Shown piece by piece: positions 1 to 10,269 of a stretch of 64,000 nucleotides of DNA (its first letter is position 1; each line of letters starts with the position of its first letter). The translations under genes were made by a program, and so were the position numbers. The stretch is from Spiroplasma kunkelii CR2-3x (lineage in GTDB: Bacteria > Bacillota_I > Bacilli_A > Mycoplasmatales > Mycoplasmataceae), in NCBI RefSeq assembly GCF_001274875.1, contig NZ_CP010899.1, positions 992,001-1,056,000 on the forward strand, given 5' to 3'. The notes under the pieces are model-generated. The model searched no databases and was not told the origin of the DNA. It worked only from the letters and a program-made list of their open reading frames with translations.

Positions 1-8
1 GGAGACAA

Positions 9-83
9 TGGCTGGGCTAGCTGGATTTGAACCAGCGCATGAAGGAGTCAAAGTCCTTTGCCTTACCGCTTGGCTATAGCCCA
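9..83 (-). tRNA. tRNA-Gln (UUG)
   Basis: The reverse complement folds into a cloverleaf with acceptor stem TGGGCTA/TAGCCCA, a T arm containing GGTTCAAATCC, and an anticodon loop CTTTGAC giving anticodon TTG (reads CAA). CCA is encoded at the 3' end. It is the last of four tRNA genes in the same direction. Confidence 0.95.
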
Positions 84-98
84 AAATATACATAAAGA

Positions 99-182
99 TG
101 GTGGAGGGGGAGGGATTCGAACCCCCGAACCCGAAGGAGCTGAGTTACAGTCAGATGTGTTTGGCCACTTCACTACCCCTCC
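99..182 (-). tRNA. tRNA-Tyr (GUA)
   Basis: On the minus strand this starts GGAGGGG and ends CCCCTCC-A-CCA, with a long variable arm (84 nt in all, as expected for bacterial tRNA-Tyr) and the anticodon loop CTGTAAC, giving GTA. CCA is encoded. It lies between tRNA-Thr and tRNA-Gln. Confidence 0.95.
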
Positions 183-188
183 AAAGAA

Positions 189-264
<76 letters not shown>

Positions 265-279
265 AGGAATCATTAATAG

Positions 280-352
280 TCGGGTATAACGAACTTGAAC
301 CGCTGACCACCTGCTTGTAAAGCGGGCGCTCTACCAACTGAGCTAACACCCG
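280..352 (-). tRNA. tRNA-Val (UAC)
   Basis: This is the first tRNA of the cluster. The acceptor stem CGGGTGT/ATACCCG pairs over seven positions with one G-T pair. The loop TTTACAA gives anticodon TAC (reads GTA). Unlike the other three it has no encoded CCA: the discriminator A is followed by CTA, so the tail must be added by the nucleotidyltransferase. One C-A mismatch is visible in the anticodon stem. Confidence 0.9.
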
Positions 353-388
353 ATGACACAATATACTTATTGTGTTGAAACCTTTTTA

Positions 389-417
389 ATTTTATATAAA
401 ACAATAATTTTTGTCAA
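389..417 (-). promoter_or_regulatory. Promoter of the tRNA cluster
   Basis: Reading the minus strand there is a consensus -35 TTGACA (417-412), a spacer of 17 nt, then TAAAAT (394-389); TATAAA overlaps it. It lies about 40 nt upstream of the tRNA-Val gene and points into the cluster. This is a standard sigma-70-type promoter, inferred from sequence only. Confidence 0.75.
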
Positions 418-455
418 TTAAAATATTATTAATTTTATTTTTTTAAAAAGATTAT

Positions 456-487
456 ATTATCTAAAATCACTATTATCTAAAATCACT
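456..487. repeat. 16-bp perfect tandem duplication
   Basis: ATTATCTAAAATCACT occurs twice head to tail (456-471 and 472-487) in the gene-free stretch after the tRNA cluster. It is one of several recent-looking short tandem duplications in the window. No gene is seen between 361 and 595. Confidence 0.9.
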
Positions 488-595
488 AATAAAAATGGAT
501 TTTATAATATTGCATCATGTACTATGAAGCAGTAAAAAACAACTCTTGTTAAATGGTTATTTTTTTTATTTGAAAATAATCCAACAATTTAATAG

Positions 596-745
596 ATATT
601 TTGGTGGTATAACCCAACAGTAAATAGACTGGAAATAATAGACACTTTAACAAGTGATAGTCGTGATAAGTCAAAGGCTAATATTAGACCTTGTTTGGGA
701 AATTTTACATCAAGACAATATTTTAAAAAAATTTTTTCAAATTAA
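596..745 (+). pseudogene. Transposase C-terminal remnant (IS3/IS481-like)
   Basis: An open 49-codon stretch without a start codon ends in a peptide of the pattern R-P-C-L-G-N-F-T-S-R-Q-Y-F, which fits the RPxxLGxxTPxxxF end of IS3/IS481 integrase-like transposases. The upstream part is missing. The DNA from about 684 onward is repeated in inverted orientation at 2769-2987. Family assignment is an inference from this short motif; the peptide could be another DDE enzyme. Confidence 0.4.
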
Positions 746-915
746 ATTAATGTTTGTATATGATTAATAAAATATATTTTTTTTGTTATGTTTAATTTTA
801 TAATTTTGAAAATAAATATTAAAAATAATATTTTTATTTTGTTATTTTTTGTAATTATTGATTTTTATTTTTAATTTGTTATAATTTTATTAACTTTTTA
901 TCGTTTAGTTTTACA
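684..915. repeat. Left arm of a ~220-bp inverted repeat
   Basis: This segment matches the reverse complement of 2769-2987 at roughly 90% by eye, from the end of the transposase remnant to the motif CGTTTAGTTTTAC. The two arms enclose IS30 fragments and the membrane protein gene 1435-2376. They probably are ends of two copies of the same insertion sequence in opposite orientation. Confidence 0.8.
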
Positions 916-1140
916 TTAGTATTTAATACATCTAAAATAGATTTTAATCTACTACGAATATTAATTAATGACTCATTTTGACCTAATTCTTTAGCACTTA
1001 TTCAATTTAAACACGGTCGGAGTTTATCATTTATAACATTAACTACTTAATTTATTTTTTGTTGACTAACATTATTAAAATCAGTTCCAGAAGGAAATAA
1101 TTTTCTAAATTCACGGTTAATTTTTTCAATTAATGGTTTT
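879..1140 (-). pseudogene. IS30-family transposase, C-terminal fragment
   Basis: The minus strand reads a peptide with KPLIEKINREFRKLF, GTDFNNVSQQKIN and LRPCLNWISAKE, matching the last quarter of the intact IS30 transposase at 39952-40935. It has an in-frame TAA after QQKIN and continues about 30 residues beyond the normal end. The catalytic first two aspartates are absent. It meets a plus-strand fragment of the same family at about 1138, so two IS30 remnants are joined tail to tail. Confidence 0.75.
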
Positions 1141-1345
1141 TGTTGTGATGCTGATAAACCTAATCAGAAAGCATTAGTAGAAAGAATAAATAGAGATATA
1201 AGGCGATGATTATTTTTACAGAATATTAAATAAATTTATTAAAATTACTTAATAAATACTTTTTAGTATGATTAAATATGGTTAAATTAAGCTATATTTA
1301 TAAATTAATTTAATTTTTTCAAAAAAGAATTGCATTTATTTTAAA
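1136..1345 (+). pseudogene. IS30-family fragment with IS right end
   Basis: The plus strand reads FCCDADKPNQKALVERINRDIRRW and then jumps to FLQNIK followed by TAA at 1231-1233, so the section between is deleted compared with 39952-40935. The next 110 bp (to the TTGCATTTATTTTAAATGA motif) match the right end of that intact element. This is a non-functional remnant. Confidence 0.75.
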
Positions 1346-1434
1346 TGATATTATTATCATATTAACAAGAGACAAGACTTACTGCTTGAATATGCTTGAT
1401 GCATATTATTATAAAATCCATTTTAAAAATCTTA

Positions 1435-2376
1435 TTAATAAGGACGTTGCATATGGTCAGATGCTTTATATTGTGGAATATTAATCATATAACCATCTTC
1501 ACGACGTCATAATCCTTTAATTACTTTTGTAATTAGATAAATCATAAAGATTGTTCCAATTAATGTTGCAGTAAAATTTAAAATATTAGCGAAAATTGCT
1601 AGTCCATTTTCTCCTTTTTGGAATATACGACCAAATACTTCAATTAATTTTAATAACGCCGTAATAATTTGGATCACTAACATTATTGTTACTAAAATAG
1701 TATAAACAGTTGAAACGAAACGTAATCATTTTCCATAAGAAGTTTCAGCCATCATATTAGCAACAACTTTATTACTATAAAATCAAGGGACAAAAATTAA
1801 ACTTAAAACACTAACAACAGATAAAACTCCCATCATAATGGTAAAATTTTGTTTTGAGTCTCCAACTCAAGTTTTATCTGTTGCCTTGTTATAAAAAATC
1901 ATAATTGCAACAATACTAGCAAGAGATGATACTAATCAAGCAATCCCTAAATAACGGACAATAACAACGCGAACATTTTTTGTTGCTTTAACATCAGTAT
2001 CTGGTAATCATGTTAATGCAAATGGTACAAAAAAACCACCAATTGATAACGATAATACCGATAAACTTCATTTGTTTACACATAATTCGGCATCAGTACT
2101 GCTAATTGCATAACGAATCAATCCAATATTACAAATTATTGTTGTGAAAAATGAAAAAATCACTACTAGTAAAAGTACAATTTTAACACTTGTTAAATCA
2201 GCATATGAATTCATTAATCAAGTATTTGCAACGTTGATATCACCAAGAAAAGTCCCATTGTTATATCGGCTTAAGTAATAAAAGTAAGCTCCTCCTGCTA
2301 TTGCCATTCCCACAATACCCACAATACTTGATAACACAATTCAAAATCTAGTAAAACCAAAATTTCTTTTCATCAT
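1435..2376 (-). CDS. Seven-span integral membrane protein, unknown function
   Basis: This 313-residue protein (TGA as Trp throughout) shows about seven hydrophobic segments: near residues 10-32, 65-95, 110-132, 150-178, 195-220, 235-260 and 275-300, each separated by short charged loops. I recognise no catalytic motif or family. The ATG at 2376 is 15 nt from the Shine-Dalgarno AGAAAGGA (2399-2392); GTG at 2388 or ATT at 2385 in the same frame lie closer, so the true N-terminus may be three or four residues longer. The gene stands alone, with IS debris on both sides, and is flanked by the inverted repeats 684-915 and 2769-2987. It is intact, so it is probably a resident gene and not part of the IS. 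Confidence 0.8.
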
Positions 2377-2659
2377 TTGTATAATCACTATTCCTTTCTA
2401 CAATTACATAATTAACTATATGCTGGTTTTAATATGATTAAAAGATATTTTTTTATTCTTTTTGTGGAAACCATATACATTTAATACCAGTTCTATCTTT
2501 AAATTAAGTATACCACTTTTTTATTAATTTTCAAATAAATTAAATCTAAAAAATGACTTTGTAACTACATCTTCACCATTAATATTTTTAGTAACAGTTA
2601 AACTTTTTGAAAGGCATACTGTAATCGAAGTGCAACTTCTTAAAATTTTTTAATTTCAC

Positions 2660-2693
2660 TTTGTATTTTTAATGCATTTGTATTTTTAATGCA
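2660..2693. repeat. 17-bp perfect tandem duplication
   Basis: TTTGTATTTTTAATGCA is repeated exactly (2660-2676 and 2677-2693). It lies in 2400-2768, where I find only short broken reading frames (minus-strand scraps between 2575 and 2760) and no gene. A 17-bp insertion would shift any frame through it. Confidence 0.85.
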
Positions 2694-2768
2694 GCTTCAA
2701 CTGGATTATCAGATTTCAATTGTTTATGTTTACGTATAGGTCATTTGGTTTTATATGTTTGTATACTG

Positions 2769-2987
2769 TAAAACTAAACGATAAAAAGTTAATAAAAATA
2801 TAACAAATTAAAAATAAAAATCAATAATTATAAAAAATAACAAATTAAAAATAATATTTTTAATATTTTAAAATTAAATATAACAAAAAAATAGATTTTA
2901 TTAATCATACACAAATATTAATTTAATTTGAAAAAATTTTTTTAAAATATTGTCTTGATGTAAAATTTCCCAAACAAGGTCTAATTG
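2769..2987. repeat. Right arm of the ~220-bp inverted repeat
   Basis: This is the reverse complement of 684-915, ending in the same transposase C-terminal coding motif on the minus strand (GACCTTGTTTGGG read from 2987). Small differences between the arms show they are not a very recent duplication. Confidence 0.8.
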
Positions 2988-3148
2988 TAGTTAATCAAGT
3001 TGGCATAATACATCTCCTTTCATAAATTAAAAAATTGAAATTTGCAAACTCGCTCCGCTCGTTATTGCTTTGCTCCATTAAAAAACACTATTGAATAAAT
3101 TATCTGCTAATAAATTACGCGGAATAATTTATTCTTTACTTTTTAATT

Positions 3149-3247
3149 TTAATATTTTTTTGCAATCTTATTAACAGTATTAATAACATTATCTTTACCA
3201 TACTTTTTCACTAGAGACTGCAAAATAAAATATTGCTTTGTTTGCAT
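3149..3247 (-). CDS. Small hypothetical protein (32 aa)
   Basis: A 32-codon frame, M-QTKQYFILQSLVKKYGKDN..., basic and helical, is preceded by a perfect AGGAGG (3268-3263). The spacing to ATG is 15 nt, so translation might begin at an in-frame ATT just upstream. It is followed by no other complete gene and lies next to the truncated RuvC-like frame. I cannot assign a function; it may be a remnant of a phage or plasmid gene. Confidence 0.4.
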   Translation of the reverse strand: MQTKQYFILQSLVKKYGKDNVINTVNKIAKKY

Positions 3248-3302
3248 AATTTCAAATTTCAACCTCCTATAATTAACTTAAAAAAGTTAATTAAATTAAT
3301 AG

Positions 3303-3428
3303 TTAACTTTTTATCGGTTGGTATTTACAATTTACAGTTTTTAAAAATATACCAGTAGTTCCTATTCCGGTTTGATCAATGCCAATTGATGTTTGATTTC
3401 TTTTGTCATCAGTAGCGAATTTATTCAT
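3303..3428 (-). pseudogene. RuvC-like resolvase N-terminal remnant (41 codons)
   Basis: The frame starts with a good ribosome binding site (GAGGGG, 4-5 nt before ATG) and reads MNKFATDDKRNQTSIGIDQ followed by TGIGTTGIFL. The pattern S-I-G-I-D-x-(T)-G-x-x-x-T-G resembles the first strand of RuvC/RNase H-fold resolvases, where the Asp is catalytic. The frame stops after 41 residues where such enzymes have 150-170, so the rest of the domain is gone. The assignment rests on one motif and is weak; the neighbours suggest phage or plasmid origin. Confidence 0.35.
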
Positions 3429-3567
3429 TTTACCCCTCATTTACATTTGTTACTCTTTTTGTAATTTATTTTGTCATTTCTTTTATAATTTTTATGTTTA
3501 TCAAAAATAAAAATCTGCTATGATATAATAATTTTTTAGACATAGTCTTTATTAAATTACCGCTCCT

Positions 3568-4212
3568 TTATAACGCTGATAAATCTTTCAATAATTGTTC
3601 TAAATCAACTTCATCAGGTGGATCGGTGTTACTAATAGGGGTTTCTTGTTTCTTACTTTTCAGGACAATGTCCTGGTTTTTTTTCTTGTTCTTTTTCTTT
3701 AACAATTTTTGCTTTTAAATTATTTCAACGTTTAAGTTTTTTTTCTTCAATTGATTTATCAAAAATTTTAATTAAGTTATTTTCATAAGCTACTCAAATT
3801 TCATAATCATATAATTCTAAATCAATTAGATCATGAAATAACATATAGCCTTTATATTTTTTATTTGACTCTTTTTTACATTATCTTTTATAGATCTAGT
3901 TCAATAACTCAATTACGGAATTATACCAATATAACTAATTACTTCATTGCCACATTTGTTATACAATTGAATTGATGTTTTATGTATTCGATAGTTTGAA
4001 ATATTTTTCCTTTTATTATTTTGTTTATGCGGTTCATAAAAACTGCCATCTTCTTTTTTAGAAAATTCAGCACGAAAATCAAACCTGGGTTTGTATTTTT
4101 GTGTTCGAGCATGGCATCCTGCTTCACAGTTCAAAATTTCACACATAAACTTTCTCCTTTCTGTTATTAAATAATCAAATTTTTCATCTACTAATTTTTT
4201 AATTATTTCCAT
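3568..4212 (-). pseudogene. Frameshifted hypothetical gene, probably phage/plasmid derived
   Basis: The minus strand starts MEIIKKLVDEKFDYLITERR and runs 99 residues to 3913, then coding continues in other frames (KYKGYMLFHDLIDLELYDYE, then a lysine/glutamate-rich stretch, then PDEVDLEQLLKDLSAL ending with TAA at 3568). At least two frameshifts and internal stops are needed to read it through, giving about 210 residues. The middle has a short Cys/His-containing segment (CEILNCEAGCHART). I do not recognise the family. The RuvC-like remnant lies immediately downstream on the same strand. Confidence 0.5.
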
Positions 4213-4361
4213 TTTGTGTCTCTTTTAATTCTTCATAAACCATTTTTAATGTCTGATGTGCCATTAAGATTAAGATATGGTAGGAAATTTAAAGAAATTA
4301 ATTAAAATATTTATATTCCAATAAATATTTTAATTTTATGCATACATAAAATCAGAAAAGT

Positions 4362-4389
4362 TTGTTTTGTTAAAAAAGTGTGATAATAT
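4362..4389 (+). promoter_or_regulatory. Probable rpsU promoter
   Basis: TTGTTT at 4362-4367 and TAATAT at 4384-4389 are separated by 16 nt, with TGTG immediately before the -10 region. The start codon of rpsU follows 50 nt downstream. Confidence 0.5.
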
Positions 4390-4439
4390 GATATTGTTAA
4401 TTTATATATTTTTAATATAGTTTTAGGAGTTGAAATATT

Positions 4440-4604
4440 ATGGCTACTGTTGTTGTCAAAGCAGGAGAACCGCTAGACAAAGCGTTAAAACGATTTAACA
4501 AGGTTTCTTCAGTTAAAAGAAAAGAAGCCCGAAAACGTGAACACTGAATGAGCAAAAAAGAAAAAAGACGTTATAAACAAGAACAATCACGTAGTTTTCG
4601 TTAA
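4440..4604 (+). CDS. rpsU: 30S ribosomal protein S21
   Basis: A 54-residue protein starting MATVVVKAGEPLDKALKRF, with the conserved S21 core F-K-x-x-S/V...RKREHW and a strongly basic tail KKEKRRYKQEQSRSFR. The length is normal for Mollicutes S21. It is a component of the small subunit near the 3' end of 16S rRNA and helps mRNA selection during initiation. AGGAG lies 11-16 nt upstream of the ATG. The gene is transcribed alone and ends in a hairpin terminator shared with the convergent guaC gene. Confidence 0.97.
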
Positions 4605-4636
4605 AAAAAATCCTATTTTAAATGGGATTTTTTTAA
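4604..4636. terminator. Bidirectional terminator between rpsU and guaC
   Basis: AAAAATCCTATTT and AAATGGGATTTTT form a stem with A-tract on one side and T-tract on the other, so it can end transcription in both directions. It sits exactly between the two convergent stop codons. Confidence 0.85.
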
Positions 4637-5595
4637 AAATTACTATCTTTTAAAATTACATAATCAACTTTTTTAATGGCCGAAAGATCTTTACCACCAG
4701 CATATGAAATTGATGATTGTAAATCTTCTGTCATTTCATGTAATGTTTCAAAAATGCTGCCACGAATCTCAATTAACTCTTTTTTACCCTCAACATAACG
4801 TTTTTCACCTTTATTATATTCACTTGCTGATCCAAAATATTCTTTATATTTAATACCATTATTTTCAACTTGTTTTCCAGGTGATTCTTGGTGAGCAGCA
4901 AATAAGCTACCAATCATGCATATTGTTGCGCCCATTCGAATTGATTTCGCAATATCACCGTTAACTCGTAATCCACCATCTGCAATAATTGGTTTTGAAC
5001 TACCTTTACTACATCATTTAACAGCCGATAATTGTCATCCACCATTACCAAAACCAGTCTTTAATTTAGTAATACACACTTTTCCGGGTCCAATGCCAAC
5101 TTTTGTTGCATCAGCACCTCATTGTTCTAAATCACGAACAGCTTTTGGTGTTCCAACATTACCTGCAATAATAAATGTTTCATGACCTAAATGGCTGCGA
5201 ATATGTTCAATCATTTTTTTTACACTAAAAGCATGACCGTGAGCAATATCTATTGTGATATAGTCAGGTACTAATTGTTCTTTTTTTAATGTTTCAATTA
5301 GTGCAAAATCATCTGGTTTAACACCAACTGAAATTGATGTAACCAAGTTTTTATTTTTAACATGTTTAATAAACTTAACTTGATCTACGTTAAAACGATG
5401 CATAATGTAAAAATAATTTTTTTCTGCTAATTTTTCACATAATTCTTCATTCACTACCGTTGCCATATTTGAAGGTACGACAGGTAAATTAAAAGTATGT
5501 TTTCCTAATTTAACGGTTGTATCACATTCTTTTCGAGAATTAATAACACATAATTCTGGAATTAATTGAATGTCTTCATAATCAAATGCTTTCAT
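4633..5595 (-). CDS. guaC: GMP reductase
   Basis: This 320-residue protein reads continuously with TGA as Trp. GuaC converts GMP to IMP with NADPH, linking guanine and adenine nucleotide pools. It has the IMPDH/GMPR (beta/alpha)8 signature: N-terminal [26 protein letters not shown], the active-site loop region [17 protein letters not shown] with the catalytic Cys, [12 protein letters not shown] and [14 protein letters not shown]. No CBS domains are inserted, which together with the length (usual about 325) separates it from IMP dehydrogenase. It lies opposite rpsU and shares its terminator. Spiroplasmas rely on purine salvage, so the gene is expected. Confidence 0.95.
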
Positions 5596-5836
5596 TTTTT
5601 TAATTTCACCTCACTTATTAAATGTACCATAAAATAAGGGGAAAAACCGATAGTATTCATTATTCTTAGGTTTTTATATAAAATAAGTAATTAGAAACAA
5701 ATTATGTTTCGCTTATGAATAAATGATAACAAAGTTTATAAAAAATTCAACCTTTTTTAAAAATATAATTTTTAATTATGATTTTTCCCATACTAAAAAG
5801 TACTTTTTAAAGTTATTACTAATTTTAAAAAGTTTT

Positions 5837-6399
5837 TTATAAAGATAAAAATTGGTTTTGTCTTTGATTTAAATAAAAAATATTAAATTTAATTTTTTCT
5901 TTAATTTTAGTATTTTTTTCAATTTTAACTTCATTAATTTTGCTATTAAGTCTTAACATTGAAGAAATTAACATATTATTAAATGTTTCTTTACAATATA
6001 TTTTTGCCCCTCGTCCTTTAACAGCCTTAATAAAATGTGAAACATCAATCTCCATATGACAACCAATATTATATTCTAATGCTTGATTTTCAATGCCATC
6101 TTTATTATTTTTAATTAATGTAATGGCTTTATTTAAAAATTCTAATTTAGCATCACTTATAAAAGATTTACTATTTTCTAAGCATTGTATTAATTCTTCA
6201 TATTTAACATTATAAAAATAATCAACTGCTTTATGAAATGTTTCTCTATTTTCCTTATTTTTACTTTGATAGGGATATGTTTTTTTAAATATATTTGTAA
6301 GATGAAATTTATCTAAACTATATGATACAGTGTTGTTTTTATATTTTATTTTTATTGCGTTGTAAAGACCGCGTAAAATATTCGGTTGGTGATACCTTA
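5837..6399 (-). pseudogene. ISLre2/UPF0236-family transposase, C-terminal fragment
   Basis: About 185 codons are open, without an N-terminus. The C-terminal block reads NIGCHMEIDVSHFIKAVKGR followed by GAKIYCKETFNNM and LRLNSK, corresponding to the conserved C-x-I-E-x-x-(I/V)-S-H...R...W/Y...LR block of UPF0236 (ISLre2, also called Mbov_0401-type) transposases. The upstream half is lost where plectrovirus DNA begins (about 6400). The stretch 5596-5836 before it holds no gene. Confidence 0.65.
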
Positions 6400-6583
6400 T
6401 TCTAATAAATATTTATCTATTAAAATAAAATTTCTAAGAAAAAGATAAATTTATCTTTTTTAACAAGGAAAGGGGCTTCGCCCCTAATTCGTTCTGCGAC
6501 TTTTACGCCTTTAAGTAAAGTCGTGTGGTGGTTTATCCACGCACCACCTTACTTTTTTACCAATGACATTACATTATTTAGTC

Positions 6584-7934
6584 CTAAAAATAGCGTAAAA
6601 GTCCGTTAACCATTACTAAAACCAAAATAGAACTTAACATAATCTTAAATGTAATATCAAAACACATGTACTATTCCATTAACAAATTTATAAATTTCTT
6701 TCATACCAGGCAAATTATGTACAATCCAAATTGCCGCTTTTTCTATGTTAATATCTAAGCGGTATCAAGCACCTTTTTTATATGGTAATTGTCAAATTTT
6801 TCCATCATTAATTTCACCATTTTAATCAGTAGTATCAGTAGTATTATAAAGACTAAAATTAAAACCATTAATTCAAATAGACCCATCTTCTGTTAATATG
6901 GTTGTATTAAATCTAATTAAATTAAAACCTTGATATTTTGACTTATCTGTCATATCTAATAATTTTATTGATTAAGTTCATTTATCATTATTAAAAGGTA
7001 AAATATCAGTCTTATAATCTCAATTTGAATAATAAGAAAAATAATCATTACTACTATTTATCGTATAAGCATTATACAACTGCACTTGTGGTTTTAAATA
7101 ATAAATATCTGTATCAGAAAATATTAAAATATTAAAAACCATTGATTTTGGATATAATAAAAAACCATTTTTTACAAAAAACACAAAACCTAAATTACTA
7201 TTATCAGATGTAAAATAAATACATTCTCTAAAATTAAAAATATCAAATATAGTTCTTAAAACATTAGAATAAAAATAATCTAGAACTTGAAATAAATTAG
7301 CCAATGAATAAAAATTTTGTTTAACATCATTAATAAAATAATTACTGTTAGATTTTTTAAGAATATCCATATTAATCAATTTTTTATAATTAAAATTTAT
7401 AATTAAAATTTAAATCTAAATAATTAATATCAAAATGTTTATAACTCTGATTAGCAATAATTGGCATAAATAAATATTTTATAATTTCTCAATTAAAAGT
7501 AAATTCATATTTTATATTGTTTTTATAAATAAAAATATTTAGCAATTTATTTGGGGTTTTATAATTAATAATTAATCTACCCAAAGAACCCTTAGAAATA
7601 TCTTTTGAATTTCAACTTAATCTATAATTTAAAGCAGTATTTTTAATTTTATTAAATCAATAATTATCATCATTTTTATCAGCACTTACATTTGAAATAA
7701 AAGGAGTTGTAATTCCAAAACTAAAATCATAATTACTAGGATCTAAACCTTGCATAAAATAATCTTGTCGCAACATTAAACTAGACTGAAAATCATATTC
7801 ATTTACTTTTGCATAAGTTAAATCACTAAAATTATCATTATTTCTTGTTTTTACTTTACAAACATTACTAATATAATTTATGATTGTAACACTACATAAA
7901 AAATAATAAATATATCTAATAATAGTTTTCGCAT
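6584..7934 (-). pseudogene. Plectrovirus adsorption (minor coat) protein, copy A
   Basis: The reading starts MRKLLLD at 7934 and ends ILVLVMVNGLLRYF before TAG at 6584, with several frameshifts and in-frame stops (for example TAA within the N-terminal segment and after NNDKWT). Recognisable stretches such as MVFNILIF and QLYNAYTINSSNDYFS align with copies at 22912 and 45255 and, more distantly, with the intact protein at 52073-54250. The C-terminus is a membrane anchor. In filamentous phages this protein sits at the virion tip and binds the host receptor; here it cannot be made. Confidence 0.75.
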
Positions 7935-7938
7935 TGTT

Positions 7939-8187
7939 TTAACTCCCTAAACAATAAAAATAATTCCCCCTAATACCCATAATAATAATTCCAAACTCCA
8001 TATATAACTGAAAAATAGGATGTGTAGTAATAATAAATAACTGTGCTACTAATTTATAAAAATCATTAGCAGACTACAAATAATGTTTAACAGTAGAAAA
8101 ACATAAATCTATTGCCACAACAATATTAGCGATAAAACCAAACTCAACAGTCAAACCAATAACAAATAAAAATATTAATTTTAACAT
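7939..8187 (-). pseudogene. Small plectrovirus membrane protein, interrupted by TAG
   Basis: MLKLIFLFVIGLTVEFGFIA starts an 82-codon frame with two hydrophobic segments and an in-frame TAG after TVKHYL. Copy B (22657-22878) carries the same TAG, so the mutation predates the duplication of the region. The gene corresponds in position and type to the intact 78-residue protein at 51825-52061, between the coat-like protein and the adsorption protein. Confidence 0.65.
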
Positions 8188-8480
8188 TATTTATCACTAT
8201 CCTTATTGTTACTTTTAGAATTATTACTTATATTTTTAATTCCATTAGATATTTGTTTACTTGCTTGTAAAGAAGAACAAGAAACTGAACTTAAACCACG
8301 AGAACTATTAACTAATAATAAAATAACATTTATAACGCCACCAATTACTCAAATTACAAATAAAGGAATGTTTGTACCCGGCAATTTTAACGCTCACATT
8401 CAATCCATAATCTTCATAAAAATATCAACTATGGTATTAATAGCACCATTTCATACATCATTAGCAAATAAATTAATCAT
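8187..8480 (-). CDS. Plectrovirus coat-like membrane protein, copy A (97 aa)
   Basis: This is the only intact frame in copy A: MINLFANDVWNGAINTIVDI at the N-terminus, a strong membrane span (FVIWVIGGVINVILLLV) in the middle and a Ser/Lys/Asn-rich C-terminus. It overlaps the next gene by one base of TAATG. Its counterpart in the well-preserved provirus is the 134-residue protein at 51421-51825, which has the same start (MINLL), location after the Zot gene, and a polar basic tail. A role as minor or major coat protein is inferred from size and position only. Confidence 0.65.
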
Positions 8481-8727
8481 TATCTAACTCCCCCAAATTT
8501 TTTAATAAATGTTCCATGCCCATCTCTCATAATTCTTTAATTGTAATATCTTTTTTAACAATACTACGTTCAATTTTGTTTAATATAACTTGGTAATTTA
8601 TCATTTTTTAAATCACGCACAAACTTTAACCATTTCATAATTCCGTTGTACCAGTTTTTTCATTTTTAATAGGACTATTTTCTTTAATATCTATTAATTG
8701 TGTTAAATATCTGTGTTTGTTTTTCAT
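8473..8727 (-). pseudogene. Zot-like ATPase, C-terminal scrap
   Basis: A frame opening MKNKHRYLTQLIDIKENSPI meets the sequence WLKFVRDLKNDKLPSYIKQN in another phase. The latter matches WLKFVRDLKNNEI near residue 280 of the Zot-like protein at 50415-51428. The Walker motifs and everything upstream are gone. The 5' part seems to be a different small gene. Copy B has the same arrangement at 22118-22372. Confidence 0.55.
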
Positions 8728-9058
8728 ACAGACATCTCCTTTCTTTTAAATAATTTAATTAAATTACTTAAAATATTTCTTTAAAGTTTAAAACTTAAAT
8801 ATAAAAAATGATTAATTAAAAATAATAATACAAAATTAGTGTTTTTTATTTGAATAAGTTTATAGATAAACATAAAAAAAATTAATTATATCTAAATTCC
8901 GTATCAGGAAACCTTTTAAGATTTGAAATTTCAAAAATAATAAAATGTTTAAGTTAAATTAATAATACAATAAAAATTAAAATTGTCAAATTTCAAACAC
9001 AAAAATAAATATATTGTAAAATATACATCACCATCTTGTTTTTTTGTTTTAATTAATT

Positions 9059-9090
9059 TGTGGTAATTGTTCGCAAATGCAATTGCCACA
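9059..9090. other. Hairpin after rep, candidate replication origin
   Basis: TGTGGTAATTG and CAATTGCCACA form an 11-bp arm pair (one bulge-type mismatch) around the loop TTCGCAAATG. The same hairpin is at 21760-21791 in copy B, also just after rep. Rolling-circle phages often have the nick site in such a loop, but I have no direct evidence that this is one. Confidence 0.4.
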
Positions 9091-9123
9091 TTTTTTTATG
9101 AGTTTTTACTCATTTTTTTATTT

Positions 9124-10037
9124 TTAACACCTTAAATTAGTATTTTTATTAACTGAATTTTTAAATATTTTTCTATCAGCAGAAACATATTTTTTATATT
9201 CTCTAAACTTATCTAAACCATAATAACTATCACAACTAAAACCAATTTTATAACCATTTTTATCACCAAAAGCAAAATAATTCAAGTTATCTTTAACTGA
9301 ATAAATTAAATCTTGTTCTGATAATTCAATAACACCAACTTTTACTTTGGGGTTCTTACAATTTTTACTAAATTGATACGCTTTAATGTTTAAATCATAA
9401 TGATTTTGACTTTTATTCTTTTATTATAATTTGCAGTTTTTATAATATATTTAGCAAGATATTTAATAACATCTTCATTTGTATCAGTACGAACTTTAAT
9501 ATTTTTATTAATACCATGTTTTCAGTATTGTTGTATAACACTATTAGGTATTTTTTGACTTAATTATATGAAAATGAACTACTCCCCGTTGTTGATATTA
9601 ATAAGTAATTAAAGATTTTAAAATTCCTTTATGATGTTTTGATCTAATAGAATTATTATATTAATAGTTTATTTTTTGAAAAAATAATTTTAAATCACGC
9701 TTGCATTTTTTAATATCTGTTTGATTTTTTGCATAAGTTAAAGTAAGAAAACTTAAATTTTTTGAATTTGAAAAATTATAATATGCTTTACGAATACAAT
9801 TTCCTTGGGTGCGAATACGATTATTTCATAATTTTTTATCATTTTTCCCGTATTTTTAATCCCCGTTTTATTACGGGGGTTATTATTAATTAATTTTAAC
9901 TGTAAGACAATATTTTTAACATAATTACCATAGAATACTTTTTTTAAATAATATTCTTTTTTAACATAATTTAAAGCATTCATAATTACATTATGACCTT
10001 TATTTATTAAATTATCTTAAATAAAAACATTATTCAT
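9124..10037 (-). pseudogene. Rolling-circle Rep (HUH type), copy A
   Basis: The gene begins MNNVF followed immediately by TAA and needs several frame changes to read through. Surviving parts include MNALNYVKKEYYLKKVFYG, YQQRGVVHFHII (the HUH histidines, H-F-H), a segment with Tyr-Ile-Ile-Lys-Thr where the catalytic tyrosine region is expected, and VKVGVIELSEQDLIYSVKDN near the end. HUH Rep proteins nick the phage origin to start rolling-circle replication. The copy at 20796-21726 is nearly identical. It is diverged from the second Rep type at 23807 and 43347. Confidence 0.8.
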
Positions 10038-10269
10038 TTTATAAACTCTTTCCAAATAAAAAAGCACTAAATTACATTTAAAAAGTTTTCGCAAATGAAA
10101 CTATAAATAGTTAAATAGTTTAAAACTTTCAATATAATTCAGTGTTTATATTTGAAAGTTATTTTTATTCTAATATATTATTTTTAATTTTGCAATATTT
10201 ATTTTAGTAGTGACGTTCAGTTACGATAGTTAATTAATTTAATTGATAGTTAATTTAATTTAATAAATA

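Noticed and set aside
4916-5185. Plus-strand frame of 89 codons within guaC
   Set aside because: It is antisense to a clearly conserved enzyme and has no ribosome binding site.
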